Program-made: the position numbers and the translations under genes | Notes under the pieces: generated by a model | Told to the model about the DNA's origin: nothing | The model's input: the letters and a program-made list of their open reading frames with translations, nothing else | Databases searched by the model: none | DNA from: Hungateiclostridiaceae bacterium UBA1305 | GTDB lineage: Bacteria > Bacillota > Clostridia > Acetivibrionales > DTU013 | Direction of reading: 5' to 3' | Length of the DNA: 50,136 bases | Assembly: GCA_002307275.1 (NCBI GenBank) | Contig: DBTX01000066.1 | Coordinates: 1-50,136, forward strand | Shown here: positions 25,907-35,502 of the stretch, piece after piece | Layout: each line of letters opens with the position of its first letter | Position numbering within the stretch: position 1 is the stretch's first letter

Positions 25907-26755
25907 ATGATCGTTGATGAAAAAGGTGTATTGCCAGGTTCCGATTATTATTTTCCTTCTGCGGGCAGTCTGGCAAAGTCAATATTTTTCTACCCGGTAT
26001 GCATAGGTGAATTTATATGTGATGGCAGCTATAACGTAGAGAGAGAATGTTATAACAGCTTTCTTCTCATGTATATTGCAGATGGCTCAGGCAGTGTCTC
26101 CTCAGAAGGAAAAACTTATATCGCGGAAAGTGGAAGCATTGTTTTACTTGACTGTTACAAGCCTCACCGCTACGATACAAAAAAAGGCTGGCACACTCTA
26201 TGGCTCCATCTTGATGGAAGTAACAGCAGGGCATACTTTGACCTGCTGCACAGTAAAAAAGGGTGTGTAATACCGGCCGGCAGTTCACTGGCTGTCTCAA
26301 AGCTGCTGCTAGCAATTCTTGAAGGTTACAGGCATAAAAGGCCTATCCCCGAGCCAATCATTTCGTGCCATATACAGCGGATCCTGTCAGAACTGCTGCT
26401 GATCTCCTCAGAAGGCAGCTTCCCGGCAGAAGTTGAAAATTCACCGATTGCGGAAGCAATTGGATATATCGGAGCAAATTATGCCGGAAAGATCAATCTG
26501 ACTGATGTCTCCAGCCGGGTCAATCTAAGTCCTTTTCACTTTTCAAGGCAGTTCAGGAAGGAAACCGGATATTCTCCTTATGAATATCTGATAAAAATAC
26601 GGCTTGAACATGCAAAACAGCTATTGAAAAATACAAAACTGCAGGTGAAGGAAATCGCATCCGCCTGTGGTTTTCTGAGCGAATCGAACTTTGTTTTCAG
26701 CTTCCACAAAAATGTTGGGATATCTCCGCGTGAGTTCAGGAATACCCCGTTTTAG
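25907..26755 (+). CDS. AraC-family transcriptional regulator
   Basis: A 282-residue regulator with an N-terminal cupin domain (about 30-130; S-F-L-L-M-Y-I-A-D-G-S-G-S-V and H-T-L-W-L-H-L-D-G) and a C-terminal AraC DNA-binding domain (about 185-282; N-L-T-D-V-S-S-R-V-N-L-S-P-F-H-F-S-R-Q-F and V-K-E-I-A-S-A-C-G-F-L-S-E-S-N-F), ending with I-S-P-R-E-F-R. It is divergent from the DUF5107/mannosidase/galactosidase operon, with the starts 159 bases apart, so it is the likely sugar-responsive activator of that operon. The 159 bases are A+T-rich; no single promoter stands out. Confidence 0.9.
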   Translation: MIVDEKGVLPGSDYYFPSAGSLAKSIFFYPVCIGEFICDGSYNVERECYNSFLLMYIADGSGSVSSEGKTYIAESGSIVLLDCYKPHRYDTKKGWHTLWLHLDGSNSRAYFDLLHSKKGCVIPAGSSLAVSKLLLAILEGYRHKRPIPEPIISCHIQRILSELLLISSEGSFPAEVENSPIAEAIGYIGANYAGKINLTDVSSRVNLSPFHFSRQFRKETGYSPYEYLIKIRLEHAKQLLKNTKLQVKEIASACGFLSESNFVFSFHKNVGISPREFRNTPF

Positions 26756-26861
26756 CACTCCGTCCTGGTTTGCTGTACGCTGATTCCCGCCGCAACAGCA
26801 GCGCTGCCTGGCTTATACCTGGTTTGTGCATGGCTTTTGCCGGCACTCATACCCGACACGC

Positions 26862-28664
26862 TTAAGCTTTTCTGGCGGGTATCCGTATTTCAACGGTAGT
26901 ACCTTCACTATACTCACTTTTAAAGGATAAGCCATATTTCTCTCCATAAAACAACTTTAATCTTTCATTGATGTTTTTTATTCCATAGCTGCTTCCGGTT
27001 GCACTACTTACTGTCCCCGAACAGATTTTATGAAGCTCTTCCTCCCGTATTCCAACACCGTCATCATTCACATACAAAATGATTTCATCATTTTCCAGGT
27101 TTCCACTGATAACAATTGTACCTGCTTTGCTTTCCTTTTCCATTATCCCGTGTATTATTGCATTTTCAACTATGGGTTGAAGCGTTATCTTAAGGATTTC
27201 AAAATCCTGTATGTATTCATCCAGATCTACAATAAATTCTATTCTGTTTTTGAATCTGATATTCTGTATATCTATATAAGCTGAAACATGCATAAGCTCA
27301 TCCTGTATTTTAATGATTTCTTTCCCCTTGCTAAGGCTCAACCTGTAGAATTTAGCCAATGCTTTTACCGAATATTCGATTTCGCTGTATTTATTCTCCT
27401 GAGAAAGGCAGACTACCATGTCCAACGTATTATACAGAAAATGAGGATTAATCTGTGCCTGTAAAAACTTCAACTCCGAATTTTTTACTTCCTGGCCCAT
27501 CTCATACTGCTCTTCAATAAGTAATCTCAAACGTGAAATCATATAGTTATAATTTTCAATCAACTCTCCAATTTCATCTTTATCCTTGGATTGACCGATG
27601 GGAGTGAGGTTTCCTGAATGAATATTTCTCATTCTGCTGATAAGCTTCGAAATCCTGCCCGTAATGCTTGTTGATATGATAAAGGCAAGCAGATACGCGA
27701 TTGAAGCTATGATAAGCACTTGTATGTATGCCTGATTTCTGAGTTTGTTGCTTTCAGAGAATATTTCCTTATATGGTATAACGGTTACCATATACCAATC
27801 CGAGTTGTTGATCAGCTTGCTGTGAAAAAATACATTCTCATTGTTTACCTGCGTTGTATTCCATTTGTTTATGTTTGAATTATTAATAACAATCGGATCA
27901 GCTATCTTAAAGCGATCCATTGACTTGCTGCCGGATGAATGAACAATAACACCCTCGGAGTTTTGGATATATGTAATACAGTTTTCAACAGTATTTGCAT
28001 TGGATAGGATTTCTTCAATATTCTCTTTGGCGATATCTACACGGAAAAGTCCTATGATTTCAGAAAAATCATTACTGCTTCTTAAAAAAGTTACGGCAGA
28101 TATCGTATCCTCCTCCAGCCCATCGCCTTCAAAATATGCCGGGGGACACCAGAGTATTCGTTTGCCCTTTTGTTTCAGCTTTTGATACCATTTTGTATCC
28201 TGAATATCTTTTATGTTGAAGAGAGAGGAAGTTGTAATATCGCTTTTATTTGCATAAATCAAACCGTCCTTTACATACAGCCGGGATCTGTCAACTACAG
28301 TTTTATCTTCGAGATGGTTGAGGAAAGAAGTCATGCGATTCATATCATCCATTTGCTGAAAAATATCAGTGTTTGATGTGCTTGTATTTGTAATTTCGTT
28401 GATTGTTTCATCCTGAACTACTACATTCATTGTATTAATCACTCTCAGCAGCTTGTCATTTATGGAATAGTAGGCCTGGCTAAAGCTCTTTTCCGCTGAG
28501 AATAGTGCCTTTGTCTGAAGGATATCGGAAAAATTGCGGTAGGTTATGAAAGAATATAGAAACAAGGGTATGATCAGTAAAACAATATATGATAGAAGAA
28601 GCTTCTGTCTGAGCTTTAAATTCACAAAATACTGGTAGATATTTTGTATCATTTTATTCTTCAT
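26862..28664 (-). CDS. Sensor histidine kinase, YesM family
   Basis: A 600-residue membrane sensor. One helix near residues 20-40 and another near 298-318 flank a large extracellular sensing region, followed by a HAMP linker (I-S-R-M-R-N-I-H-S-G-N-L-T-P-I-G). The His_kinase domain has the phosphoacceptor histidine in Q-I-N-P-H-F-L-Y-N-T (near 408), and the ATP-binding end has E-N-A-I-I-H-G and N-D-D-G-V-G-I. Its ATG overlaps the stop of the response-regulator gene upstream (ATGA). The pair is divergent from an LplB/YtcP-type importer, the standard arrangement in which this kinase senses an extracellular oligosaccharide. No terminator is obvious in the 106 bases to the convergent AraC gene. 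Confidence 0.93.
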   Translation of the reverse strand: MKNKMIQNIYQYFVNLKLRQKLLLSYIVLLIIPLFLYSFITYRNFSDILQTKALFSAEKSFSQAYYSINDKLLRVINTMNVVVQDETINEITNTSTSNTDIFQQMDDMNRMTSFLNHLEDKTVVDRSRLYVKDGLIYANKSDITTSSLFNIKDIQDTKWYQKLKQKGKRILWCPPAYFEGDGLEEDTISAVTFLRSSNDFSEIIGLFRVDIAKENIEEILSNANTVENCITYIQNSEGVIVHSSGSKSMDRFKIADPIVINNSNINKWNTTQVNNENVFFHSKLINNSDWYMVTVIPYKEIFSESNKLRNQAYIQVLIIASIAYLLAFIISTSITGRISKLISRMRNIHSGNLTPIGQSKDKDEIGELIENYNYMISRLRLLIEEQYEMGQEVKNSELKFLQAQINPHFLYNTLDMVVCLSQENKYSEIEYSVKALAKFYRLSLSKGKEIIKIQDELMHVSAYIDIQNIRFKNRIEFIVDLDEYIQDFEILKITLQPIVENAIIHGIMEKESKAGTIVISGNLENDEIILYVNDDGVGIREEELHKICSGTVSSATGSSYGIKNINERLKLFYGEKYGLSFKSEYSEGTTVEIRIPARKA

Positions 28665-30241
28665 CCCTGGTATCTCTCCTTATATTCAGTTGGAGTGAGA
28701 TTCAGCTTTTTCTTGAAAATCTTTGCAAAATATTGGCTGTCGTTGAAGCCGACGTTCTCAGCTACATCGGAGATATTATAGCTTTTGTTTTTCAGCAGTT
28801 CCTTCGCCTTTTCAATCCGGTAATCGGTGATATATTGGTTGATTGTTTTGCCCGTTTCCAGCTTGAAGATTGAACACATATATGCAAGGCTGAGGAAGGT
28901 ATGTTCGCTGATCATTTTAACAGACAGGTCATTATTCATATAATTGATGGTAATAAAATTTTTGATTTGCAGAATTTTGCCTTTATTATTACGCTTTTCA
29001 GTACGGCAATGAAAAAAGAATTGGATTTTTTCAATACAGAATTCTTCGACTTCCGCAAGGGTGTAAAAATTACTGAGAGTTTGCCATAGTTGGTTCCTGT
29101 CATTCTGTTCATTGAAAACCTCCAAATTCAATTCATCAGACAAATCAAATAACTGCAATAAAATTCTGTAATAAAATTCTTTAATATTATTGACATGCGT
29201 GTTTCTGTGCTTCAGCATTTCAGATGCAAGACTTCTGACTGAAGCCACAGTCTTATTGTCATCCTCCTGAATGACAAATTGCTTAAATTCTTTAATGATA
29301 TCTTCACTAAATGCAAATGTTTTTTCAGCACCCTCCGTATAGAAGAGTATGGACTCATATCCTGAAAAGAAACACTTTTGAAGGGCTACAACTGCAGTAT
29401 TGTATGACTCGGGCACATTCCGTATCCCGCTTACCTGTCTGCCAACAGCGATAAAAAAATGAATATTTTCCAGAACCTTTGGAATATCAGACAGATATTC
29501 CGTCAGATATTCCCTCCCCAAAAGCTGTCTTTTATCAGAGGGACATGCAATATGGTATAATATATACTGATTGTCCTTCAGGGTTGCAATACCTGTCAGT
29601 CCCCTGCGCTCCAGTACCTGATTCACGCATTTGATCGTATTCTCCAATAATATGAAGAGCCCAAAGGATGTAATACTATCTTTATTCATAATCTGAATCA
29701 GTATGGTTACATAATCGAAATCCGGGTAAAGCCCCAGCAAGGAATAGTCAAACGGTTCTTTTGATATAGTAAATGAATTGGTCATTTTAATGGCAATTTC
29801 ATTTTTTATTAATGGCAGATTTTTTATAAACCGCTCATGTATATCTGCGCTTTCACGGCCCTTTTTCTCAATTTCCATAAGGTGTATTGCTTCCGTCAGG
29901 GCTTTCCTCAACTCTTCATAATCAACAGGCTTTTCGACATAACTGAGTGCTCTTAATTGAATTGCAGATTTTAAGTATTCCTTATCAGAATATCCGCTTA
30001 AAAAGATAATTTTAACATCAGGGTTTATTTTCCTGAGCTCAAATGACATTTCAATTCCATCCATACGCGGCATCCTGACATCAGTCAGGACAATATCAGG
30101 ACAAAACCATGCTGCAATATCAAGAGCTCTTAACCCATCGTCCGCCTGTTCAATAAATGAAATATAAAAATCCATCTTCTTAATATTGCGGACTAGACTG
30201 TCTCTGGAGGCTGTTTCATCATCTACAACCAATAATTTCAC
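28661..30241 (-). CDS. Response regulator, YesN/AraC type
   Basis: A 526-residue response regulator. The N-terminal receiver domain has the acidic D-D-E pocket at residues 7-9 and the phosphorylated aspartate D54 in I-V-L-T-D-V-R-M-P-R-M-D-G. A long middle region precedes the AraC-type DNA-binding domain (about 425-526; L-S-V-K-M-I-S-E-H-T-F-L-S-L-A-Y and I-S-D-V-A-E-N-V-G-F-N-D-S-Q-Y-F-A-K-I-F-K). GTG 30241 is chosen because GGAGGG lies 9 bases before it and it begins exactly at the receiver fold; the frame stays open further upstream without a better start. It is paired with the YesM kinase and likely activates the divergent importer genes. Confidence 0.92.
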   Translation of the reverse strand: MKLLVVDDETASRDSLVRNIKKMDFYISFIEQADDGLRALDIAAWFCPDIVLTDVRMPRMDGIEMSFELRKINPDVKIIFLSGYSDKEYLKSAIQLRALSYVEKPVDYEELRKALTEAIHLMEIEKKGRESADIHERFIKNLPLIKNEIAIKMTNSFTISKEPFDYSLLGLYPDFDYVTILIQIMNKDSITSFGLFILLENTIKCVNQVLERRGLTGIATLKDNQYILYHIACPSDKRQLLGREYLTEYLSDIPKVLENIHFFIAVGRQVSGIRNVPESYNTAVVALQKCFFSGYESILFYTEGAEKTFAFSEDIIKEFKQFVIQEDDNKTVASVRSLASEMLKHRNTHVNNIKEFYYRILLQLFDLSDELNLEVFNEQNDRNQLWQTLSNFYTLAEVEEFCIEKIQFFFHCRTEKRNNKGKILQIKNFITINYMNNDLSVKMISEHTFLSLAYMCSIFKLETGKTINQYITDYRIEKAKELLKNKSYNISDVAENVGFNDSQYFAKIFKKKLNLTPTEYKERYQG

Positions 30242-30397
30242 CAGCAGAATCCCTCCAATGCAGTGAATAATTGAATTTATTTCATTATATGAAATGCACA
30301 AAACGTAGTCAAGAAAATAGCCTCAGCCAATAACAGGAAAGAAACATATTACACAAAAAAAGAAATATCGTCCATTATGGCCAACAGCTTGCAATGC

Positions 30398-30403
30398 TAT
30401 AAT
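30398..30403 (+). promoter_or_regulatory. Possible -10 box of the sugar importer operon
   Basis: TATAAT lies 62 bases before the first permease start in the divergent region (30242-30464). The matching -35 position reads only TTATGG, consistent with a promoter needing an activator such as the adjacent response regulator. Confidence 0.45.
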
Positions 30404-30464
30404 CTCGATGTAAAGTGGAATCGCAACGGTATGAAAATCTAATTCTTACAGGGTGGACTAATTA

Positions 30465-31394
30465 ATGGTGCGTATGAAAGATAAAACTTTTTTTGACAGG
30501 CTAAAGGAATATAAGACATTACTTTTAATGTTATTGCCCGCAACACTTTTTTTTGTAGTGTTTAGTTACATACCAATGCTTGGTATCGGTATTGCATTTC
30601 AGAAATATAGTTTTAGCGGCGGAATATTGCATAGTCCCTGGGTTGGTTTGGATAATTTTAAATTTATGTTTATGACGGGAGATATCTTCAATGTAACAAA
30701 AAACACGTTACTGTATAATATTCTTTTCATTATTGTTAATAATGTTCTTGAAATTGTTTGTGCAATTGTGCTTGCAGAATTATCAGGCAAGTATTTTAAA
30801 AGAATCACCCAGTCCATGATGTTTCTGCCTTATTTTATTTCTTGGGTTGTGGTAGGCGCCTTTATGTACAACGTCTTAAACTATGAGTTCGGAGCTTTCA
30901 ATACACTGTTGAAATCACTTCAAATAGAATCCTATGATTTCTATAACAAGCCTGGAATCTGGATACTGATCATTGTAGTCATATGCGCATGGAAAAGCTT
31001 CGGATACGGAACTATCATATATCTTTCCGCAGTAATGGGAATAGACGGAGAAATGTATGATGCTGCAGAAATTGATGGAGCAAATATATTCCAGAGCATA
31101 CGCCATATAACTGTTCCGTGTCTTGTTCCAACCACTGTAATTCTTGTTCTGCTTTCAATGGGCAATATATTCCGTGGGGACTTCAGCATGTTCTATCAGG
31201 TAACAGGGAATAATCCGGTTCTATATTCAGCCACAGATGTTATCGATACGTATGTAACCAGATCCCTTGTAACATCATCGGAATTTGGCATGACAGCAGC
31301 AGCAGGTTTATATCAATCGGTTCTTTGCTTTGTTATTATCATGGTGTTCAATACACTGATAAAAAAATACAACAAGGATTATTCACTATTTTAA
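30465..31394 (+). CDS. Sugar ABC transporter permease, LplB type
   Basis: A 309-residue inner-membrane permease of the carbohydrate-uptake type 1 family, with about six helices. It opens L-L-M-L-L-P-A-T-L-F-F-V-V-F-S-Y-I-P-M as LplB proteins do. The cytoplasmic EAA loop that touches the ATPase reads Y-D-A-A-E-I-D-G-A-N-I-F-Q-S-I. No ATPase gene is in the cluster, so a shared MsmX-type ATPase encoded elsewhere is probably used. ATG 30465 has GGGTGG 10 bases upstream. It pairs with the next permease and the lipoprotein. Confidence 0.92.
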   Translation: MVRMKDKTFFDRLKEYKTLLLMLLPATLFFVVFSYIPMLGIGIAFQKYSFSGGILHSPWVGLDNFKFMFMTGDIFNVTKNTLLYNILFIIVNNVLEIVCAIVLAELSGKYFKRITQSMMFLPYFISWVVVGAFMYNVLNYEFGAFNTLLKSLQIESYDFYNKPGIWILIIVVICAWKSFGYGTIIYLSAVMGIDGEMYDAAEIDGANIFQSIRHITVPCLVPTTVILVLLSMGNIFRGDFSMFYQVTGNNPVLYSATDVIDTYVTRSLVTSSEFGMTAAAGLYQSVLCFVIIMVFNTLIKKYNKDYSLF

Positions 31395-31427
31395 TAATAT
31401 CTATCAAACTAAATTGGAGTGAACAAA

Positions 31428-32315
31428 GTGAGCAAAAAGAATACAAGTTTGAGAATATTTAATATAATGGGCTATTCAATGATAACAATATTGGCAGTAA
31501 TATCCGTGATCCCTTTTTTAATGATAATATCCAGTTCGGTTACTGCCGAACGTTCAATCCTCAGGGATGGATATTCTCTGATTCCCAGAGAATTCTCAAC
31601 ACAAGCCTATGAAAAAATATTCGGCTTCCCCGACGACGTGATAAAGGCATATGCAATAACCATATTCAATACTGTTGCCGGCGCAGTGACAGGACTCTTC
31701 CTCACTTCAATGACGGCATATGTTCTATCCAGAAAGCATTTTGCGTGGAGAAACAAATTCTCTTTCTTCTTCTATTTTACAACGCTGTTCAGTGGAGGTA
31801 TTGTTCCATGGTATATTCTTTGTGTCCGATACCTTCATTTCAAGGATATTCCGATGGTTGCCCAGGTAGCGCCGTATCTGTTGTCGGTATTCAATATCCT
31901 TATCATCAAGAGTTTTATACAGTCAATTCCCGATGCTATTACAGAATCTGCAAAAATTGATGGAGCCGGTGATTTCCGGATCTATATCCAGCTCATTATT
32001 CCTCTCTCAAAGCCCGTACTGGCTTCAATAGCATTATTTATAGCAATAGGTTATTGGAACGACTGGTACCTGAGCTTCATGTTTGTAGAAAACAGCAGTT
32101 ATTATTCACTGCAGTTTTATTTGTATAAAATTCTGAGCGCAGCAGAGGCTTTGGCCCGCATATCCAGCCTGTCAGGCAATCATGTAGGCGAGATGCCGAA
32201 GGAAAATGTGAAAATGGCGATGGCTGTAATAGCTACAGGACCAATAATTCTATTGTATCCATTCCTGCAGAAATATTTTGTAAAAGGACTTACCATTGGG
32301 GCAGTAAAAGGATAA
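31428..32315 (+). CDS. Sugar ABC transporter permease, YtcP/LplC type
   Basis: A 295-residue permease, second half of the importer channel. It has about six helices and the EAA loop T-E-S-A-K-I-D-G-A-G-D-F. It ends in F-V-K-G-L-T-I-G-A-V-K-G, the invariant tail of YtcP/LplC proteins. GTG 31428 is used because TTGGAG lies 8 bases before it; an upstream GTG at 31421 overlaps that site. It follows the first permease by 33 bases and precedes the solute-binding lipoprotein by 47. Confidence 0.92.
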   Translation: MSKKNTSLRIFNIMGYSMITILAVISVIPFLMIISSSVTAERSILRDGYSLIPREFSTQAYEKIFGFPDDVIKAYAITIFNTVAGAVTGLFLTSMTAYVLSRKHFAWRNKFSFFFYFTTLFSGGIVPWYILCVRYLHFKDIPMVAQVAPYLLSVFNILIIKSFIQSIPDAITESAKIDGAGDFRIYIQLIIPLSKPVLASIALFIAIGYWNDWYLSFMFVENSSYYSLQFYLYKILSAAEALARISSLSGNHVGEMPKENVKMAMAVIATGPIILLYPFLQKYFVKGLTIGAVKG

Positions 32316-32362
32316 TACCGAGTAAATCGGTTATTAAATAATATATTAATGGAGGAGTTAAA

Positions 32363-33982
32363 ATGAAACGAATACTATGCAGAACAAGTTCGGCAATGGC
32401 TCTGTTACTTGCAGCCATAATGATACTGGCAGGCTGTGGAAGCGCCGTATCACCGGAAGGAACAGCACAGACAGCATCCCAGGAAGTATCTCAGGCAACT
32501 GCACAGGCAACAACTCAAGCAACTGCACCTGCTGATCCTGTCGCAGAGGAGATCGAAAAAGGCCCGGTAACTCTCATCGGATACCAGTTCGGAGATGATA
32601 CGGTTGATCACAAAACGGTATTGGCAGAGGTCAACAAAAAGCTTGAGCAGGATATCAATACAACTTTGGATTTAAGGGGAATTCCCTGGACGGATGCCGA
32701 AAAGAAATACAAGCTGATGTTTGCTTCCGGTGAAGATTTTGATTTTTGTTATTCCGGAGCTTGGATCGGTTTTAATTCGGTAGCAACAACAAATGGTTAC
32801 ATGCCTCTTTCAATGGACATGGTAAAAACATATGCACCTGATTCTTATGTGGCTACTTCGGCAGACCGCTGGAAACAAGTCACCATAAAGGGTAATATTT
32901 ATGGTCTGCCAAATATCAATGCAAAGGTAAAAAATGTTCTTACCGTATTTAGAGGGGATATATTAAAAAAATACAATATTACATCTGTCACGAACAGAAC
33001 TGAATTTGTAAATGCGCTGCTTACGATTGCAAAGAATGATAAAGACTTATTGGCTTGGAATGTAGGCAATGCTGAGCAGAATGGAAGAATGAGAGGCATA
33101 TTGTATGGGCAGGCCAGGAATCTGAAGGATGTCATTTCCGGCATTCCGGTATTGTGTGTAGGTTTGGAGGACAGCAGCTACAAGATATTTAAAACATATG
33201 ATGATCCCGATTATCTTGAATACCTGAAAACAACAAAGAGCCTGGCTGACGCCGGTGTATGGTCAAAGAGTGCGCTTGCAAACAAGGATGCGGATGAAAA
33301 CAATTTCCTGGCCGAGAAATCTGCGGTTTATATTGCCGATGCATTTAGTACTTTTGATAAAAACAATGCTACAACAAAGGCTTTAAATCCGGAATATGAA
33401 AATAAGTACTTTGATATCAATCCGGGACATAAACTCATACCTGAAGGCGGCAATATGTCATTGATATCCATCCATGCAACTTCAAAGCATCCCGAAAGAG
33501 TCATGATGATGTTTAACCTGTTTGAGACAAATAAGGAATACTTTGATTTGATCAACTATGGTATTGAAGGTACACACTATACCGCTGTCGGAGCTGACAA
33601 GTATACTGCGTTATTACCCAAATACAATGACTTCGGCGGCTTTACCATGGCGTGGGGCACCAATAATTCAAATCTGATCCGCCAGGATGCTTCAACACCT
33701 CAAGATGAAATTGATTTCTACAACAATAGTTTAAAGCAAGATTCAATAGAGACTCCTTTGGCGACCTTTACATTTGATGATACCGATTACAAAAATGAAA
33801 TATCTGTGATCGGCAACGTTATTTCTTCCTACCTGCTGCCAATTGAACTTGGACTCACAGACCAGACAAAAGGGCTGGAAATAATGAAGCAGAAGTTGGA
33901 GGCAGCCGGACTTGACAAGGTAATGGCCGCAGCTCAGGCACAGCTTGATGCATATGTTAAGGAATATAGCAGCACTAAATAG
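32363..33982 (+). CDS. Extracellular sugar-binding lipoprotein, LplA type
   Basis: A 539-residue solute-binding protein. The lipoprotein signal peptide ends with I-L-A-G-C, the cysteine at residue 25 being the lipid anchor. A Gln/Thr/Ala-rich linker (about 30-60) leads to a family 1-type binding fold. The length above 500 residues and its partners match LplA/YtcQ proteins that bind complex oligosaccharides. The ligand is unknown, but the neighbouring galactosidase/mannosidase operon makes galacto-manno-oligosaccharides plausible. A GGAGG site precedes the ATG and a strong hairpin follows the stop. Confidence 0.9.
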   Translation: MKRILCRTSSAMALLLAAIMILAGCGSAVSPEGTAQTASQEVSQATAQATTQATAPADPVAEEIEKGPVTLIGYQFGDDTVDHKTVLAEVNKKLEQDINTTLDLRGIPWTDAEKKYKLMFASGEDFDFCYSGAWIGFNSVATTNGYMPLSMDMVKTYAPDSYVATSADRWKQVTIKGNIYGLPNINAKVKNVLTVFRGDILKKYNITSVTNRTEFVNALLTIAKNDKDLLAWNVGNAEQNGRMRGILYGQARNLKDVISGIPVLCVGLEDSSYKIFKTYDDPDYLEYLKTTKSLADAGVWSKSALANKDADENNFLAEKSAVYIADAFSTFDKNNATTKALNPEYENKYFDINPGHKLIPEGGNMSLISIHATSKHPERVMMMFNLFETNKEYFDLINYGIEGTHYTAVGADKYTALLPKYNDFGGFTMAWGTNNSNLIRQDASTPQDEIDFYNNSLKQDSIETPLATFTFDDTDYKNEISVIGNVISSYLLPIELGLTDQTKGLEIMKQKLEAAGLDKVMAAAQAQLDAYVKEYSSTK

Positions 33983-34000
33983 AGATAATCAGAACTGTTA

Positions 34001-34036
34001 CCAAACGGATAAGGGCAGCTGCCCTTATCCGTTTGG
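34001..34036. terminator. Perfect 36-base palindrome after the importer operon
   Basis: The arms 34001-34018 and 34019-34036 are exact complements with no spacer, giving a very stable hairpin (starting CCAAACGG, centre GCAGCTGC). Only GTTTA follows, a poor T tract, so it could end transcription weakly in either direction or protect mRNA. It lies 18 bases after the lipoprotein stop. Confidence 0.75.
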
Positions 34037-34159
34037 TTTAGTAAAATCAGCTGATTTTTATTCACGTTTTAACCTGTTATCAACCCGCTTTTTAGCACTC
34101 CAATGCCCATACTGCTTTTGATATTGGTATTCCAGGAGGCATACCTCTATGAAATCAGA

Positions 34160-34612
34160 TCAGAGTTTATCAATAAACATCTCAATGGGGATTTTGATTA
34201 CCAGCTTTTGCACTTCTGTACCGTCACCAATTCCCGGTTTGTGTAAGTCCTGCGGCAAAAACAATCCAAAATCTCCTTCTTCCACGGGCAGCAAGCTGCT
34301 ATTACAATCATACATTGCTGCGTCCTTCTGCTCACTGTAAGCAATAGCAGGTACCTGGCCTTTCAGTGGTGCATAGCCGATTTGCTCCTTGCCGCTCGCC
34401 ACATACTGCAAATCAGCATAATTTTGGTGTGCTTCCATCATTCGTGTTTCATCCGGGACAGTCTGATACCGCTGCACTACAACAAAAATACCGTCCTCCA
34501 GTGAATACTTGCCGTTTGGACGCTCCAATAAGCTATTCACTTTTGCGCATATGTTCAATACTTTATCAGGCATGTTATACATTTTTATATTTTTAATAGA
34601 ATCAATAATCAT
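34160..34612 (-). CDS. nanQ: YhcH/YjgK/YiaL-family protein, probable N-acetylneuraminate anomerase
   Basis: A 150-residue cupin-like protein of the DUF386 family, whose E. coli member YhcH is NanQ, the anomerase that opens sialic acid for the lyase. The conserved core is M-M-E-A-H-Q-N-Y-A-D-L-Q-Y, A-S-G-K-E-Q-I-G-Y and F-L-P-Q-D-L-H-K-P-G. ATG 34612 is chosen because GGAGG lies 10 bases upstream, although the frame is open further. The ATG overlaps the stop of the lyase gene, tying the two together. The nan assignment rests on this coupling; related proteins act in other sugar pathways. A decayed relative lies at 16479-16586. Confidence 0.8.
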   Translation of the reverse strand: MIIDSIKNIKMYNMPDKVLNICAKVNSLLERPNGKYSLEDGIFVVVQRYQTVPDETRMMEAHQNYADLQYVASGKEQIGYAPLKGQVPAIAYSEQKDAAMYDCNSSLLPVEEGDFGLFLPQDLHKPGIGDGTEVQKLVIKIPIEMFIDKL

Positions 34613-35502
34613 TATGCTTTTACCTCCCTGTCTGCCTGGATTGAAAATGAAATATTGTCCAGTAATTCTCTGGTCTGTGCCGATATCGATGCAAACGGGC
34701 TCCTGCTCTGCCCGCAAGGGATTCCATGCGTTTCAAACACATACCGCAGCGCATTGAAATGATTATCCCGGACAAGCACGGAAATAATATTGCATGCTTC
34801 TTTCATTGCGTCTTCCGCTTCTTTAATTTTGTTTTCTTCGATCAAACGATTCAACTCACAAAATCGTTCAGCCATTACATTATATGTGCTGCCAATTGCC
34901 GCATCGCTGCCCATTACCCGTCCGGCAAGATATATTTCATCCAGTGAGCAATATATTTCAAACCCGGGAATCATTGCTTTAACTTTTTGCATCTGATATA
35001 AATCCATTGAAGTATGCTTCATCCCTACAATATTATTGATTTCAGAAAGCTTCCTTACCTGATCGACCGAGAACTCCACACCGGACAGTCGTGGAAAATT
35101 ATAAATAATGAACGGCAGATTTGTCGCTTCCGCAATCATCCGATAATGAGTATAAATTTCGTCAAAGCTGAATTTATAATAAAATGGCGGTATTGCACTC
35201 ACCGCATCTACCCCTGCTTGCTCGGCATGTTTTGCAAGCCTGATGCACTTTCTGGTGTCAATGTCCCCGACATGCGCAATCACTTTTGCACGACCGTTTA
35301 CCTGCCCGACTACAGTTTGTGTAATCTTTCCGCGTTCCTCTTCTGTAAGCATAAAGGCTTCTCCGGTACTCCCGCAGGTATAAAATCCCGAAACACCTTT
35401 ATTCAAATTCAGCTCGACGATTCGTTTCAGTGAATCATAATTTACTTCACTGTCCTTTGTAAACGGCGTAATCAACGCCGGTATAATTCCTCTTAAAAAC
35501 AT
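34612..35502 (-). CDS. nanA: N-acetylneuraminate lyase-like aldolase (DHDPS family)
   Basis: A 296-residue class I aldolase of the DapA/NanA family. Schiff-base lysine K162 is in G-M-K-H-T-S and tyrosine Y134 in I-I-Y-N-F-P. Features of sialic acid lyases are present: G-S-T-G-E-A-F (44-50), V-S-A-I-P-P-F-Y-Y-K-F-S-F (101-113), D188-E189 and S205. The dihydrodipicolinate-synthase arginine after Y-N-x-P is replaced (P-R-L-S-G). It probably splits N-acetylneuraminate, or a similar 2-keto-3-deoxy acid, into pyruvate and an amino sugar. The neighbours are an anomerase-like gene, an FAD oxidoreductase and an ABC importer. The nanE and nanK partners are absent here, so the exact substrate is not certain. 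Confidence 0.82.
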   Translation of the reverse strand: MFLRGIIPALITPFTKDSEVNYDSLKRIVELNLNKGVSGFYTCGSTGEAFMLTEEERGKITQTVVGQVNGRAKVIAHVGDIDTRKCIRLAKHAEQAGVDAVSAIPPFYYKFSFDEIYTHYRMIAEATNLPFIIYNFPRLSGVEFSVDQVRKLSEINNIVGMKHTSMDLYQMQKVKAMIPGFEIYCSLDEIYLAGRVMGSDAAIGSTYNVMAERFCELNRLIEENKIKEAEDAMKEACNIISVLVRDNHFNALRYVFETHGIPCGQSRSPFASISAQTRELLDNISFSIQADREVKA

